From the NCBI GenBank assembly GCA_003132665.1, contig PKYN01000009.1, positions 1 to 64,000 of the forward strand: a stretch of DNA of 64,000 nucleotides, given 5' to 3'. The position numbers and the translations under genes are program-made. Of this stretch, positions 40,461 to 47,876 are shown one piece after another (within the stretch, counting starts at the first letter, position 1; each line of letters starts with the position of its first letter). The notes beneath the pieces are model-generated. The model made no database searches, was not told where the DNA came from, and worked only from the letters and a program-made list of their open reading frames with translations. The stretch is from Actinomycetota bacterium (GTDB lineage Bacteria; Actinomycetota; Thermoleophilia; Gaiellales; Gaiellaceae).

Positions 40461-41170
40461 GCCCCCGTTCTCGCATCTCCCTGATCGACAGCTTCAACTG
40501 CGCCTTCCAGGGCGTTATCTATGCCGTGCGCACCCAGCGCAACATGCGCGTTCACCTGCTGATCGCGATGGTCGTCTTGATCGCCGCGGTCGTCATCAGT
40601 GTGAGCGAGAGCGAGCTGATCGCGCTCATCCTGGTGATCGCCTTCGTGCTCATCACCGAGATGGTGAACAGCGCCGTCGAGGCGGCGATCGACGTCTCGA
40701 CCACCAGCTTCGACCCGATGGCCAAGCTGGCCAAGGACATGGCGGCCGGAGCCGTCCTCATCTCCACCCTCACCGCCGTCTCTATCGGCTTCCTTATCTT
40801 CAGCGATCGCATCGCCGACCCGGGCACCCACCTGGTCGACCGGATCAAGGATGCGCCGCGCTACATCACGCTGGTCGCGCTGATGATCACGATCCTGCTG
40901 GTCATCGCCACCAAGGCGCTGACGCACCGGGGAACACCGCTTCGCGGCGGACTGCCCTCCGGCCACGCGGCGCTCGCCTTCGCCGGCTGGATGGCCGTCA
41001 CCTATGTCGTCACCGACCACCGCTTCCTGATCTCGACGCTGGCGTTCGTGATGGCTCTGCTGGTGGCGCAGACGAGAGTCGAGGCCGGTTTCCATTCCGC
41101 GCTCGAGGTCACCTACGGCGCGGCCATCGGTGCGCTCGTCACCCTTGCCGTTTTTCAGGTGATCGCGTGA
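40457..41170 (+). CDS. DgkA-type lipid kinase fused to a PAP2 phosphatase domain
   Basis: 237-residue membrane protein with two domains. Residues about 5-115 are a diacylglycerol/undecaprenol kinase, with FNCAFQGVIYAVRTQRNMRV, LITEMVNSAVEAAID and MAKLAKDMAAGAVLI. The rest is a PAP2-type phosphatase core with GGLPSGHAALAFAG and TRVEAGFHSALEVTYGAAIG (PSGH and R...H motifs). One protein could thus both make and remove the phosphate of the polyprenyl carrier. Activity of each half is inferred from motifs. It overlaps ybeY and precedes era. Confidence 0.85.
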   Translation: MSPRSRISLIDSFNCAFQGVIYAVRTQRNMRVHLLIAMVVLIAAVVISVSESELIALILVIAFVLITEMVNSAVEAAIDVSTTSFDPMAKLAKDMAAGAVLISTLTAVSIGFLIFSDRIADPGTHLVDRIKDAPRYITLVALMITILLVIATKALTHRGTPLRGGLPSGHAALAFAGWMAVTYVVTDHRFLISTLAFVMALLVAQTRVEAGFHSALEVTYGAAIGALVTLAVFQVIA

Positions 41171-41213
41171 GCTCGCTCGATTCGAGCGCTCCGGGCAGGG
41201 CGAGCGAGCAGTC

Positions 41214-42074
41214 GTGAAGAGCGGATTCATCGCCGTCGCCGGTCGTCCCAACGTGGGTAAGTCGACGCTCGTCAATGCGCTCTGCGGCGGCAAGGTGGCG
41301 ATCGTCTCGGACAAGCCGCAAACGACGAGGCGGCGCATCTTCGGAATCGCCAACGGCGAGGACTACCAGCTCGTGCTCGTCGACGTGCCGGGCTTCCAGC
41401 GCCCGCTCGATCCCATGACCGAGCACATGCAGCGCACCGTCTCCAAATCGTTCGAAGACGCGGACGCGGTGATGTTCGTGCTCTCGTCGCAGGAGCGGAT
41501 CGGCGCCGGCGACCGTTTCATCGCTCACGCGGTGTTCGCGCTCGGAGTTCCGGTCGTTATCGTGCTCAACAAGGTCGATCAGCAGAGGCCTGGCCACATC
41601 GCCGCGCAGATGAAGACCGCCTCCGAGCTCGGCAACTTCCACGCTCTTCATCCGGTCAGCGCCAAGACCGGCGACGGCATACCCGAGCTGCTGGGCGAGC
41701 TGCTCGGGCTGCTTCCCGAGGGCATCGCCTACTTCCCGCGCGACGTAATCACCGACATGCCGCTGGAGGTGCGCTTGGCCGAGCTGGTGCGCGAAAAGGC
41801 GCTCGCACTGACCCGGGACGAAGTCCCACACTCGCTCTCGGTAGAGGTGGAGGAGATCACCGAGCGGGTGATCAGGGCTCGCATCATGGTCGAAACGGAG
41901 TCGCAGAAGCAGATTCTGGTTGGGCGAGCGGGGCGGATGGTCAAGGAGATCGGTGTCAAGGCGCGGCCCGAGATCGAGCAGCTGATCGGGCACCGGGTCT
42001 TTCTCGACCTCACGGTCAAGGTCGAGCCGCGCTGGCGCCGCGACCAGGCGACGCTCGAGCGACTGGGAATCTAA
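41214..42074 (+). CDS. era: GTPase Era
   Basis: Ribosome-assembly GTPase. It has G1 AVAGRPNVGKSTLVNAL, the effector region DKPQTTRRRI, G3 VDVPGF (family DTPG, so a Thr to Val change), G4 VLNKVD and G5 VSAKTGDG. The C-terminal KH domain has VGRAGRMVKEIGVKARPEIE. 286 residues, normal. The GTG 41214 start follows the DgkA-PAP2 gene by 43 bases. Confidence 0.95.
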   Translation: MKSGFIAVAGRPNVGKSTLVNALCGGKVAIVSDKPQTTRRRIFGIANGEDYQLVLVDVPGFQRPLDPMTEHMQRTVSKSFEDADAVMFVLSSQERIGAGDRFIAHAVFALGVPVVIVLNKVDQQRPGHIAAQMKTASELGNFHALHPVSAKTGDGIPELLGELLGLLPEGIAYFPRDVITDMPLEVRLAELVREKALALTRDEVPHSLSVEVEEITERVIRARIMVETESQKQILVGRAGRMVKEIGVKARPEIEQLIGHRVFLDLTVKVEPRWRRDQATLERLGI

Positions 42075-42079
42075 GTGCC

Positions 42080-42396
42080 CGTTTCAACCGAAGCACTCCA
42101 CCGCCTGGCCGCGCTCGGAGGCGCGCTGCGTCGTCCTAAGGGTCTATCCCGACAGAGGTCGACACGGTCGAAGCGGCCGCTCCGCGGCGCCAGTGACCGC
42201 CCAGACCGCTTGCCGCACTACCAGTGCGCCTTCACGGTCCATACGGCCCTGGCATCCGCGGCTCAACCCCTTCGACCGCGCCCCTCCACCGGGATAGACC
42301 CTGGCCGGGCCCGTATCTCATCCGATACGAACGCTCCCTGCGTTCTAGCATCGCATCCACCGATCGCACCCAGTCAGCGGGTCGTCAATTGAAACG
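42080..42396. repeat. Dispersed intergenic repeat, copy B, carrying a nested insert
   Basis: Starts CGTTTCAA and ends TTGAAACG (perfect 8-bp inverted ends). Pairing continues outward as AGTGC (42074-42078) with GCACT (42398-42402). It matches copy A (32534-32683) at both sides once the internal 42139-42302 segment is removed, leaving about 153 bp. The hairpin CGTATC/GATACG at 42312-42329 replaces the CGTAGCC/GGCTACG hairpin of copy A. No gene is seen between era and the uspA-like gene. Confidence 0.75.
42139..42302. mobile_element. Nested palindromic insert (MITE-like) inside repeat copy B
   Basis: A perfect 13-bp terminal inverted repeat, AGGGTCTATCCCG (42139-42151) and CGGGATAGACCCT (42290-42302), bounds a 164-bp segment absent from copy A. 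Further nested pairs are GGTCGAAG/CTTCGACC (42166-42173 with 42270-42277), CCGCGG/CCGCGG (42182-42187 with 42256-42261) and a central GCACT-ACC-AGTGC hairpin. No coding capacity is apparent. It resembles a non-autonomous inverted-repeat element; no clear target duplication is visible. Confidence 0.6.
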
Positions 42397-42483
42397 AGCA
42401 CTGTGCCCCTATCGACTGAGACCTTCAGCCGTCGATGATTCAGACAGGCGAAGACTCGAGCTCTCGGGAAAGGAGCGCTAGAC

Positions 42484-42906
42484 ATGCAAACGATCTTGGT
42501 GGCAACCGACGGCTCGGCCTGCGGGCAGCGGGCCGAAGACGAAGGAGTCAGCCTGGCCGTCGCTACCGGCGCCCGTCTTGTCTTTCTGCACGTCCAGCCC
42601 GAGGTTGACCCGTCCCGCTCTCGTCCGGGCGCGCTGAGCGAAGAGACCGACGAGTCGCACGCCCTGCTCGACCGGGCGCTGGCAAAGGCAATCGGAGCGG
42701 GCGTCGACGCGGAGGCCGAGATCGTCGAGGGAAGCGCCGCCCGCGAGATCGTCGATGCCGCGCGCTTGCGTGGCGCCGACGTCATCGTCGTCGGCTCGCG
42801 CGGGCTCGGCAAGCTGTCGGGCATGTTCCTGGGCAGCGTCTCGCGCGACGTGCTGAGCGAGACCGACCGGCCGGTGCTGATCGTCAAGGAAGAAAAGGCG
42901 TCCTGA
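42484..42906 (+). CDS. Universal stress protein (UspA family)
   Basis: 140-residue UspA fold. It has ILVATDGSACGQRAEDEGVS, LVFLHVQPEVDP and the ATP-binding loop VVGSRGLGKLSGMFLGSVSR (G-x2-G-x9-G-S), ending with the strand RPVLIVKEE. It is probably an ATP-binding stress protein. ATG 42484 has a good AAAGGAG upstream. It is convergent with a macrodomain gene, with one base between stops. Confidence 0.92.
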   Translation: MQTILVATDGSACGQRAEDEGVSLAVATGARLVFLHVQPEVDPSRSRPGALSEETDESHALLDRALAKAIGAGVDAEAEIVEGSAAREIVDAARLRGADVIVVGSRGLGKLSGMFLGSVSRDVLSETDRPVLIVKEEKAS

Positions 42907-42907
42907 G

Positions 42908-43459
42908 CTAGGCGCTCTTCTCGAGCAGCGCCAGCGCCTGCTCGAAGACGCCGCGCATCTCCTCGTCGACGAAGACGAAGCGCACCTTCTCGATCCGCGG
43001 CAGCCGAATGAGCGCGTCGTTCGTCGCGGCCAGTGCGACCGGCGCGGCCAGCCGCGCGGGATATCCGTAGGCGCCGGTGGAGATCGCGGGGAAGGCGACC
43101 GTGCGGCAGCCGTGCTCGCGAGCAAGCTCCAGCGCCCGCTCGTGGCAAGAGGCCAGGAGCAGCTCCTCGTCGGCGCCGCCGCCCTGCCAAACCGGCCCGA
43201 CAGCGTGGATGACGAAGCGCGCCGGAAGCTTGCCGGCCGCCGTGATGACCGCCTCACCCGGCGCGCAGTAGCCGATCTTGCGGCACTCGGCCATGATCTC
43301 CGGCCCGCCGGCGCGATGGATCGCCCCATCCACTCCGCCGCCGCCGCGCAGCGCGGAATTGGCCGCATTGACGATCGCGTCGACGTGCTCGCGCGTGATG
43401 TCTCCGAGCGCCAGCTCGATTCGCTCGTATGCGGCGACCTGTGTGGGATCTGCCTGCAC
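42908..43459 (-). CDS. Macrodomain protein (ADP-ribose / O-acetyl-ADP-ribose binding)
   Basis: 183-residue single macrodomain. It has LALGDITREHVDAIVNAANS, LRGGGGVDGAIHRAGG, YCAPGEAVITAAGKLPARFV and TVAFPAISTGAYGYP, the full set of ADP-ribose-binding loops. It probably deacetylates O-acetyl-ADP-ribose or removes ADP-ribose from proteins. The GTG 43459 start has TAGCCT exactly six bases upstream on its strand (complement of 43466-43471), with the GGAGGA between them too close to act as a Shine-Dalgarno. Confidence 0.9.
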   Translation of the reverse strand: MQADPTQVAAYERIELALGDITREHVDAIVNAANSALRGGGGVDGAIHRAGGPEIMAECRKIGYCAPGEAVITAAGKLPARFVIHAVGPVWQGGGADEELLLASCHERALELAREHGCRTVAFPAISTGAYGYPARLAAPVALAATNDALIRLPRIEKVRFVFVDEEMRGVFEQALALLEKSA

Positions 43460-43597
43460 TCCTCCAGGCTAATGGCTTTCTGGAGGCGATGCACTGGGCG
43501 ATCGTGAGTGAGCCAGACGCCCGCCCGCCCGGTTTAGTCATTGCGGTTCACACATCCGAGTGGTTCTGAGCCCGAGACGATTCTGTAGGCTTCCGCC

Positions 43598-44563
43598 GTG
43601 CGCTACCGAACGCTAGGCCGGACGGGACTCGAGGTATCGGAGATCGGCTTCGGCACCTGGGGAGTAGGCGCGGACGCCTGGAAGGGTGGAACCGACGCCG
43701 ATTCGCTCGCCGCCATGCGCCGCGCGATCGAGCTCGGCGTCAACTTCATCGACACCGCCATCGTCTACGGCTCCGGTCACAGCGAGAAGCTGGTCGGGCA
43801 GATCAAGCGCGAGCACCCCGAGGTGATGATCGCCACCAAGGTCAATCCCGCCAACTGGGAATGGCCGGCCAGCGACGAGACTCCGGCCGACGAGGCCTTC
43901 TCGGCGGCTCACGTGATCGCGCGCACCGAAGAGAGCCTGCGCAACCTCGGCGCCGACGTCATCGACGTGCAGCAGTTCCACGTCTGGTCGGATGCCTGGG
44001 TCGACAAGGGCAGCTGGCTGGAGGGGATCGAGCAGCTCAAGCGCGACGGCAAGATCCGCTTCTTCGGCGTCTCGGTCAACGACGCGCAGCCCGACTCGGT
44101 GCTGAAGCTGGTCGAGACCGGTCTGGTCGACAGCATCCAGGTGATCTACAACATCTTCGACCAGGCGCCCGAGGACAATCTCTTCCCGGCCTGCGAGCGG
44201 CGCGACGTCGGCATCATCGTCCGCGTTCCCTTCGACGAAGGCGCCCTCACCGGCAAGGTCACGCCCGACACGGTCTTCGAGGAGGGCGACTTCCGCAACG
44301 ACTACTTCAAGGGCAACCGCAAGACCGAGGTCTGGGAAGCCGTGCACAAGCTCACCGCCGATCTGGACATACCGCTCGAGCGGCTGCCCGAGCTGGCGCT
44401 TCGCTTCACGCTGGTTCCGGACGTCGTCTCGACCGTCATCCCCGGGATGCGCAGCATTCCGCACGTCGAGTCGAACATCGCCGCCGGCGACGCGGGCCTG
44501 CTCACACCCGATCAGATCGAAATTCTGCGCGCGCACCGCTGGGTGCACGACTGGTACCACTAG
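43598..44563 (+). CDS. Aldo/keto reductase
   Basis: 321-residue NADPH-dependent oxidoreductase fold. It begins YRTLGRTGLEVSEIGFGTWG. Catalytic residues sit in NFIDTAIVYGSGHSEKLVGQ (Asp, Tyr), IATKVNP (Lys) and DVQQFHVWSD (His). The closing STVIPGMRSIPHVESNIAAG binds the cofactor phosphate. GTG 43598 lies six bases after TAGGCT (43586-43591). The substrate is unknown. Confidence 0.9.
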   Translation: MRYRTLGRTGLEVSEIGFGTWGVGADAWKGGTDADSLAAMRRAIELGVNFIDTAIVYGSGHSEKLVGQIKREHPEVMIATKVNPANWEWPASDETPADEAFSAAHVIARTEESLRNLGADVIDVQQFHVWSDAWVDKGSWLEGIEQLKRDGKIRFFGVSVNDAQPDSVLKLVETGLVDSIQVIYNIFDQAPEDNLFPACERRDVGIIVRVPFDEGALTGKVTPDTVFEEGDFRNDYFKGNRKTEVWEAVHKLTADLDIPLERLPELALRFTLVPDVVSTVIPGMRSIPHVESNIAAGDAGLLTPDQIEILRAHRWVHDWYH

Positions 44564-44576
44564 GCCCTCGCTCGCC

Positions 44577-45026
44577 CTATCCGGCGGCGGGCGCACACTC
44601 GCAGCCGGCGCGAACGATCGTCACCGGGCAGCGGGCGTGGTGTGCGCACTGCTGGCTGACCGAGCCCAGCATCAGCTCGCGAAAGCCGCCCCGGCCGCGC
44701 GAGCCGACCACCAGCAACTCGGCTTCCGCCGACGCCTCGACGAGTACATTCGCGGGCTGACCTTCGCGAACGACGGGCTCGATCTCCACGCTGCCGCCGT
44801 CTTCCTTCGCTACCTCGAGCGCTTCTTCCAGCACCTCTTTCGCGGCGGCTTCGGAATCTTCCGCGAGGCGGGGCGGAGGGGGAGCCCAACCGGCCCCGTA
44901 GGCCGCCAGCGGAACATGCCAGACGACGACCACGCGCAGCTTTGCCTTACGGATGCGGGCCTCTTCGAGCGCGAACCTGAGCGCCGAGTGCGAGCACTTC
45001 GAGCCATCCACACCGACGACGATCAT
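44577..45026 (-). CDS. Universal stress protein (UspA family)
   Basis: 149-residue UspA protein. It has IVVGVDGSKCSHSALRFALE, VVVVWHVPLAAYG and the ATP loop VVGSRGRGGFRELMLGSVSQ, ending CPVTIVRAG. It has a C-terminal cysteine-containing tail (CECAPAAG). ATG 45026 follows AAGGAGG. It lies convergent with the aldo/keto reductase gene and is a distinct paralogue of the UspA gene 1.7 kb upstream. Confidence 0.92.
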   Translation of the reverse strand: MIVVGVDGSKCSHSALRFALEEARIRKAKLRVVVVWHVPLAAYGAGWAPPPPRLAEDSEAAAKEVLEEALEVAKEDGGSVEIEPVVREGQPANVLVEASAEAELLVVGSRGRGGFRELMLGSVSQQCAHHARCPVTIVRAGCECAPAAG

Positions 45027-45124
45027 CCGGGCCTCCTTCGCGCTGGCGAGCTGTCTACCTGGAGTTTCTCTCGGCCTAGCGTCGCGGGCAAGTCCTCTCC
45101 GCCGCAGAAGGTGCTAGAAAGCGA

Positions 45125-45796
45125 GTGGTGGGTCGGGCTGCATTCAATCGCCGGATCAGATGGACGTTTTCCTTGGCGCTCGCGCTCGCGAGCGTCGTTC
45201 TCGCGCCGGCCGCCGGCGCGCAGGCCCAGCCGTCCTTTCGTTCCTCGGTCGCGCCGATAGACCCGGCGTTTCGCGCGCAGATGACCTCCTGGCACGGGGG
45301 CTGCCCGGTTCCGGTCTCCGACCTGCGTCTCGTTCGCGCCAGCTTCTGGGGCTTTGACGGCCGCGCACATCAGGGCCGTCTGATCGTGCAGCGCAGTTAC
45401 ACGAGCCCGGTTGTCAAGGCGCTCGAGACTCTCTACTACGGGCGCTTCCCGATCAGGCGCATGCAGCCCGTGGAAGCCTATGGCTCGAGCGACGAGCGCT
45501 CGATGGCGGCCGACAACACTTCCGCCTTCAATTGCCGCGGCGTTCCCGGCGCCGGCTGGTCGGAGCACGCCTACGGCCGCGCCATCGATATCAACCCACT
45601 CGAGAACCCCGAGGTTCGCCAGGGCGTCGTCTCGCCGCCGGGCGAGCGCGCCTACCTCGATCGCCGCAAGTGGAAGAAGGGGATGATCCATTCGGGCGAC
45701 AAGGCCGTGAGCGCGTTTGCGGCGGTCGGTTGGCACTGGGACGGCTACTGGCACTCGCTCAAGGACTACCAGCACTTCTCCTGGAACGGGCAGTGA
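45125..45796 (+). CDS. Secreted M15-type peptidase (D-Ala-D-Ala carboxypeptidase-like)
   Basis: 223-residue exported protein. The N-terminal signal peptide is WTFSLALALASVVLAPAAGAQA. The M15 zinc site is GWSEHAYGRAIDINPLENPE (His, Asp) plus the C-terminal VGWHWDGYWHSLKDYQHFSW, with CRGVPG before it. It probably trims peptidoglycan stems. It starts at GTG 45125 or the next GTG at 45128. Confidence 0.85.
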   Translation: MVGRAAFNRRIRWTFSLALALASVVLAPAAGAQAQPSFRSSVAPIDPAFRAQMTSWHGGCPVPVSDLRLVRASFWGFDGRAHQGRLIVQRSYTSPVVKALETLYYGRFPIRRMQPVEAYGSSDERSMAADNTSAFNCRGVPGAGWSEHAYGRAIDINPLENPEVRQGVVSPPGERAYLDRRKWKKGMIHSGDKAVSAFAAVGWHWDGYWHSLKDYQHFSWNGQ

Positions 45797-45896
45797 GAGC
45801 TCGCGTCGCGAGATCCCGCTGAGGAGCGTGCTACGAAGTCGACGCGAAGTCGGCGCTTTCGCGTGCGCCTTCATTCGATACCGTTCCCCGCCCCGT

Positions 45897-45921
45897 GGGA
45901 GGGTGGGGGGAGGTGGGTGGG
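45897..45921. other. G-rich run with G-quadruplex potential
   Basis: Between two convergent genes, the + strand reads runs of GGG separated by single bases from 45897 to 45921 (GGGAGGGTGGGGGG followed by AGGTGGGTGGG). It satisfies the four-tract G-quadruplex pattern and lies in the 202-bp gap that otherwise shows nothing recognisable. It could stall transcription and serve as a terminator between the convergent genes. Confidence 0.5.
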
Positions 45922-45998
45922 TTTAGCGAGGTGTCTGGGACTCTGCGCAGTACACCCGCCCAGACCACCCAATCAGTCTCGGGTATGAGCGAAAGCCC

Positions 45999-46523
45999 TC
46001 AATCCGCCCGGCGAATCGTCACGCCCATCGTCTCCAGGTGTGCCAGCGCCGTTCGGTGGATGACATCCGCCGGGAAGCTGCCGGCGCTCGAATCGATCGC
46101 GCGCGTCCCGGTCGCCCTCGCGTCGATCGCAACCTTGAGCCCGCGCATCAGCGCCTCGCGCGCGGTCGTCGAGACGCACATGTGAGTCAGAAAGCCGACC
46201 AGCTCGATTGCATCGGCTCCCTTCTCATCGAGCCAGCGGCCCAGTTCGGTGCCGGTCAGCGCGCCGAAGACGGTCTTGACGAAGACGGGCTCGTCCTCGG
46301 CCGGCTCGAGCTCCGGCGACGGCTCGGCGCCCCAGCTCCCCGGCCGGAAGCGCTCCGCATCCGCGGCGTTGTTGTGAAGGATCCAGGCGATTGGCCGCCG
46401 CGCCGCGCGGGCGGCTGTAACCAGCCCGGCGATCTCCCCCAGCGCGGCCGCATGACCCTCGACCGCCATCGCGCCGGCGGAGGAGAACTCGTTCTGTACG
46501 TCTATCACGACCAACGCTTCCAT
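45999..46523 (-). CDS. Isochorismatase-family cysteine hydrolase
   Basis: 174-residue cysteine hydrolase. The catalytic triad regions are LVVIDVQNEF (Asp), VFVKTVFGAL (Lys) and LVGFLTHMCVSTTAREAL (Cys), and WILHNN is present. The family includes nicotinamidases and other amide hydrolases; the metal-binding DxHxxx of nicotinamidase is not obvious. ATG 46523 has AAAGGAA in front. The substrate is unknown. Confidence 0.85.
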   Translation of the reverse strand: MEALVVIDVQNEFSSAGAMAVEGHAAALGEIAGLVTAARAARRPIAWILHNNAADAERFRPGSWGAEPSPELEPAEDEPVFVKTVFGALTGTELGRWLDEKGADAIELVGFLTHMCVSTTAREALMRGLKVAIDARATGTRAIDSSAGSFPADVIHRTALAHLETMGVTIRRAD

Positions 46524-46674
46524 CGAATTCCTTTCCATCCGGGGCGTCTCGATACGCTCTGCTGGAACAATTGGCAAACTCTTCGCTAACAGCCGAAGGC
46601 TTTCGCGCGTCGTCTAAAAAGTGAAGGTATCTGGAATACGCCTTCAGGTGACCGGGGATCGAGCTCGGAGGGGA

Positions 46675-47742
46675 ATGCACTTCTCGCCTGAGAGAATCGG
46701 AAAGAGCCAACTGTCCGAGCGCGCGCGCCGGCCCGCAGCGTCGCGTTGCAGGAGGCCGTTTTCATCGAGCGCGACGAGGATCCTGGTCGCGGCTATCGGC
46801 GCCGTGGCTGTGGCACTCACGCTGCCGGCGCTGGCAAGCGCAAGCTACGGCTACGGCTGGCCGATCAAGCCATTCGGCCAGGCGCATCCGGTGCGCGGCC
46901 AGCTCAACGATCCGCGCATGAATGGAGCCGACTTCTACTCGTCGAGCAGCCATTCGTTCCACTTCGGCTTGGACATCGCGGCGCCGGACGGCAAGGCGGT
47001 CTATGCCGTGGCGCCGGGCTGGGTGCACTACCTGAGCTCGAGCGCCATCGCCGTCCGCGAGCCCAATGATGTGACGACCTTCAGCTATTGGCACATCCGT
47101 CCGGTTGCGAAGCGAGGCAAGAAAGTGAAGCTGCACGCGCTGCTCGGCTACATCGAGCGGGGGTACGGGCACGTCCACTTCGCCGAGAAGCGAGACGACC
47201 GATACGTCAATCCGCTCCGGCGAGGCGGGCTCACGCCCTACATCGACACCACGCGGCCGACCATCAGCTCGGTCTCCTACTACGACACCGCCTATCACGA
47301 TCTCACGAGCGCAACGCTGTCGGGGACGGTGAAGCTCGCCGTCAGCGCCTTCGATACACCTCAGATGGCTTCGACCTGGCCCTGGGCGGTGGTCACGCCT
47401 TCCTCGCTCGTCTGGCAGATCTTCGACGCCGGCGGTAAGCCGGTTTTGGACGGGCAATGGGATCTCGGCATTTTTCTGTGTCCTCTCGACCCGCTTGCGG
47501 TCTTCGCACCGGGAACGCTGAAAAACAACTTCGTCAAGAACGTGATCGTCGAAGGGACCTACGACTACTGGCTGGGAGAGCCCTGGGACACGACCAGCGT
47601 CGCGAACGGCGCCTACTCGCTGGTCGTGACCGCGGCCGACATACGAGGAAACCAGATGGCGAAGACCGTCGACTTCAACGTCGCCAACGATCCGTTGGCG
47701 GTCACCCCGGCTCCGCCGGCTTCGAGCTCCGCGGCCGGTTGA
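46675..47742 (+). CDS. Exported M23-like peptidase (LytM-type fold)
   Basis: 355-residue protein. ATG 46675 is preceded by GGAGGGG; GTG 46621 is an alternative. A signal peptide (ILVAAIGAVAVALTLPALAS) lies about 35 residues in. The LytM zinc ligands appear as HSFHFGLDIAAPDGKAVYAV (HxxxD) and GYGHVHFAEK (HxH), with a FSYWHI strand between. The C-terminal half is beta-rich (Ig-like), ending in a proline/serine tail. It probably cleaves or binds peptidoglycan. Confidence 0.8.
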   Translation: MHFSPERIGKSQLSERARRPAASRCRRPFSSSATRILVAAIGAVAVALTLPALASASYGYGWPIKPFGQAHPVRGQLNDPRMNGADFYSSSSHSFHFGLDIAAPDGKAVYAVAPGWVHYLSSSAIAVREPNDVTTFSYWHIRPVAKRGKKVKLHALLGYIERGYGHVHFAEKRDDRYVNPLRRGGLTPYIDTTRPTISSVSYYDTAYHDLTSATLSGTVKLAVSAFDTPQMASTWPWAVVTPSSLVWQIFDAGGKPVLDGQWDLGIFLCPLDPLAVFAPGTLKNNFVKNVIVEGTYDYWLGEPWDTTSVANGAYSLVVTAADIRGNQMAKTVDFNVANDPLAVTPAPPASSSAAG

Positions 47743-47800
47743 GCGACTTCTCCAGTTTTGCGCGCCGGTATAGTCGAAGCGCAGCGCGATGAGGCTCGCG

Positions 47801-47863
47801 CCTAACCGTCCCGTCCTTCGGGTCTGATGGCCTCTACGAAACGTTGTTGGCCTGACGGTTAGG
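47801..47863 (+). promoter_or_regulatory. Structured 5' leader of the cation antiporter gene (candidate riboswitch)
   Basis: CCTAACCGTC (47801-47810) and GACGGTTAGG (47854-47863) form a perfect 10-bp closing stem. Inside are a CCCG/CGGG hairpin (47810-47822), the linker TCTGAT and a GGCC/GGCC stem (47829-47832 with 47849-47852), a three-way junction of 63 nt. The closing stem ends one base before GGAGG (47865-47869), so folding could mask or expose the ribosome-binding site. Position before an antiporter recalls the Li+/Na+-sensing leader classes (nhaA-I, nhaA-II, DUF1646), but I cannot confirm the class. Confidence 0.5.
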
Positions 47864-47876
47864 TGGAGGTTGCTTC

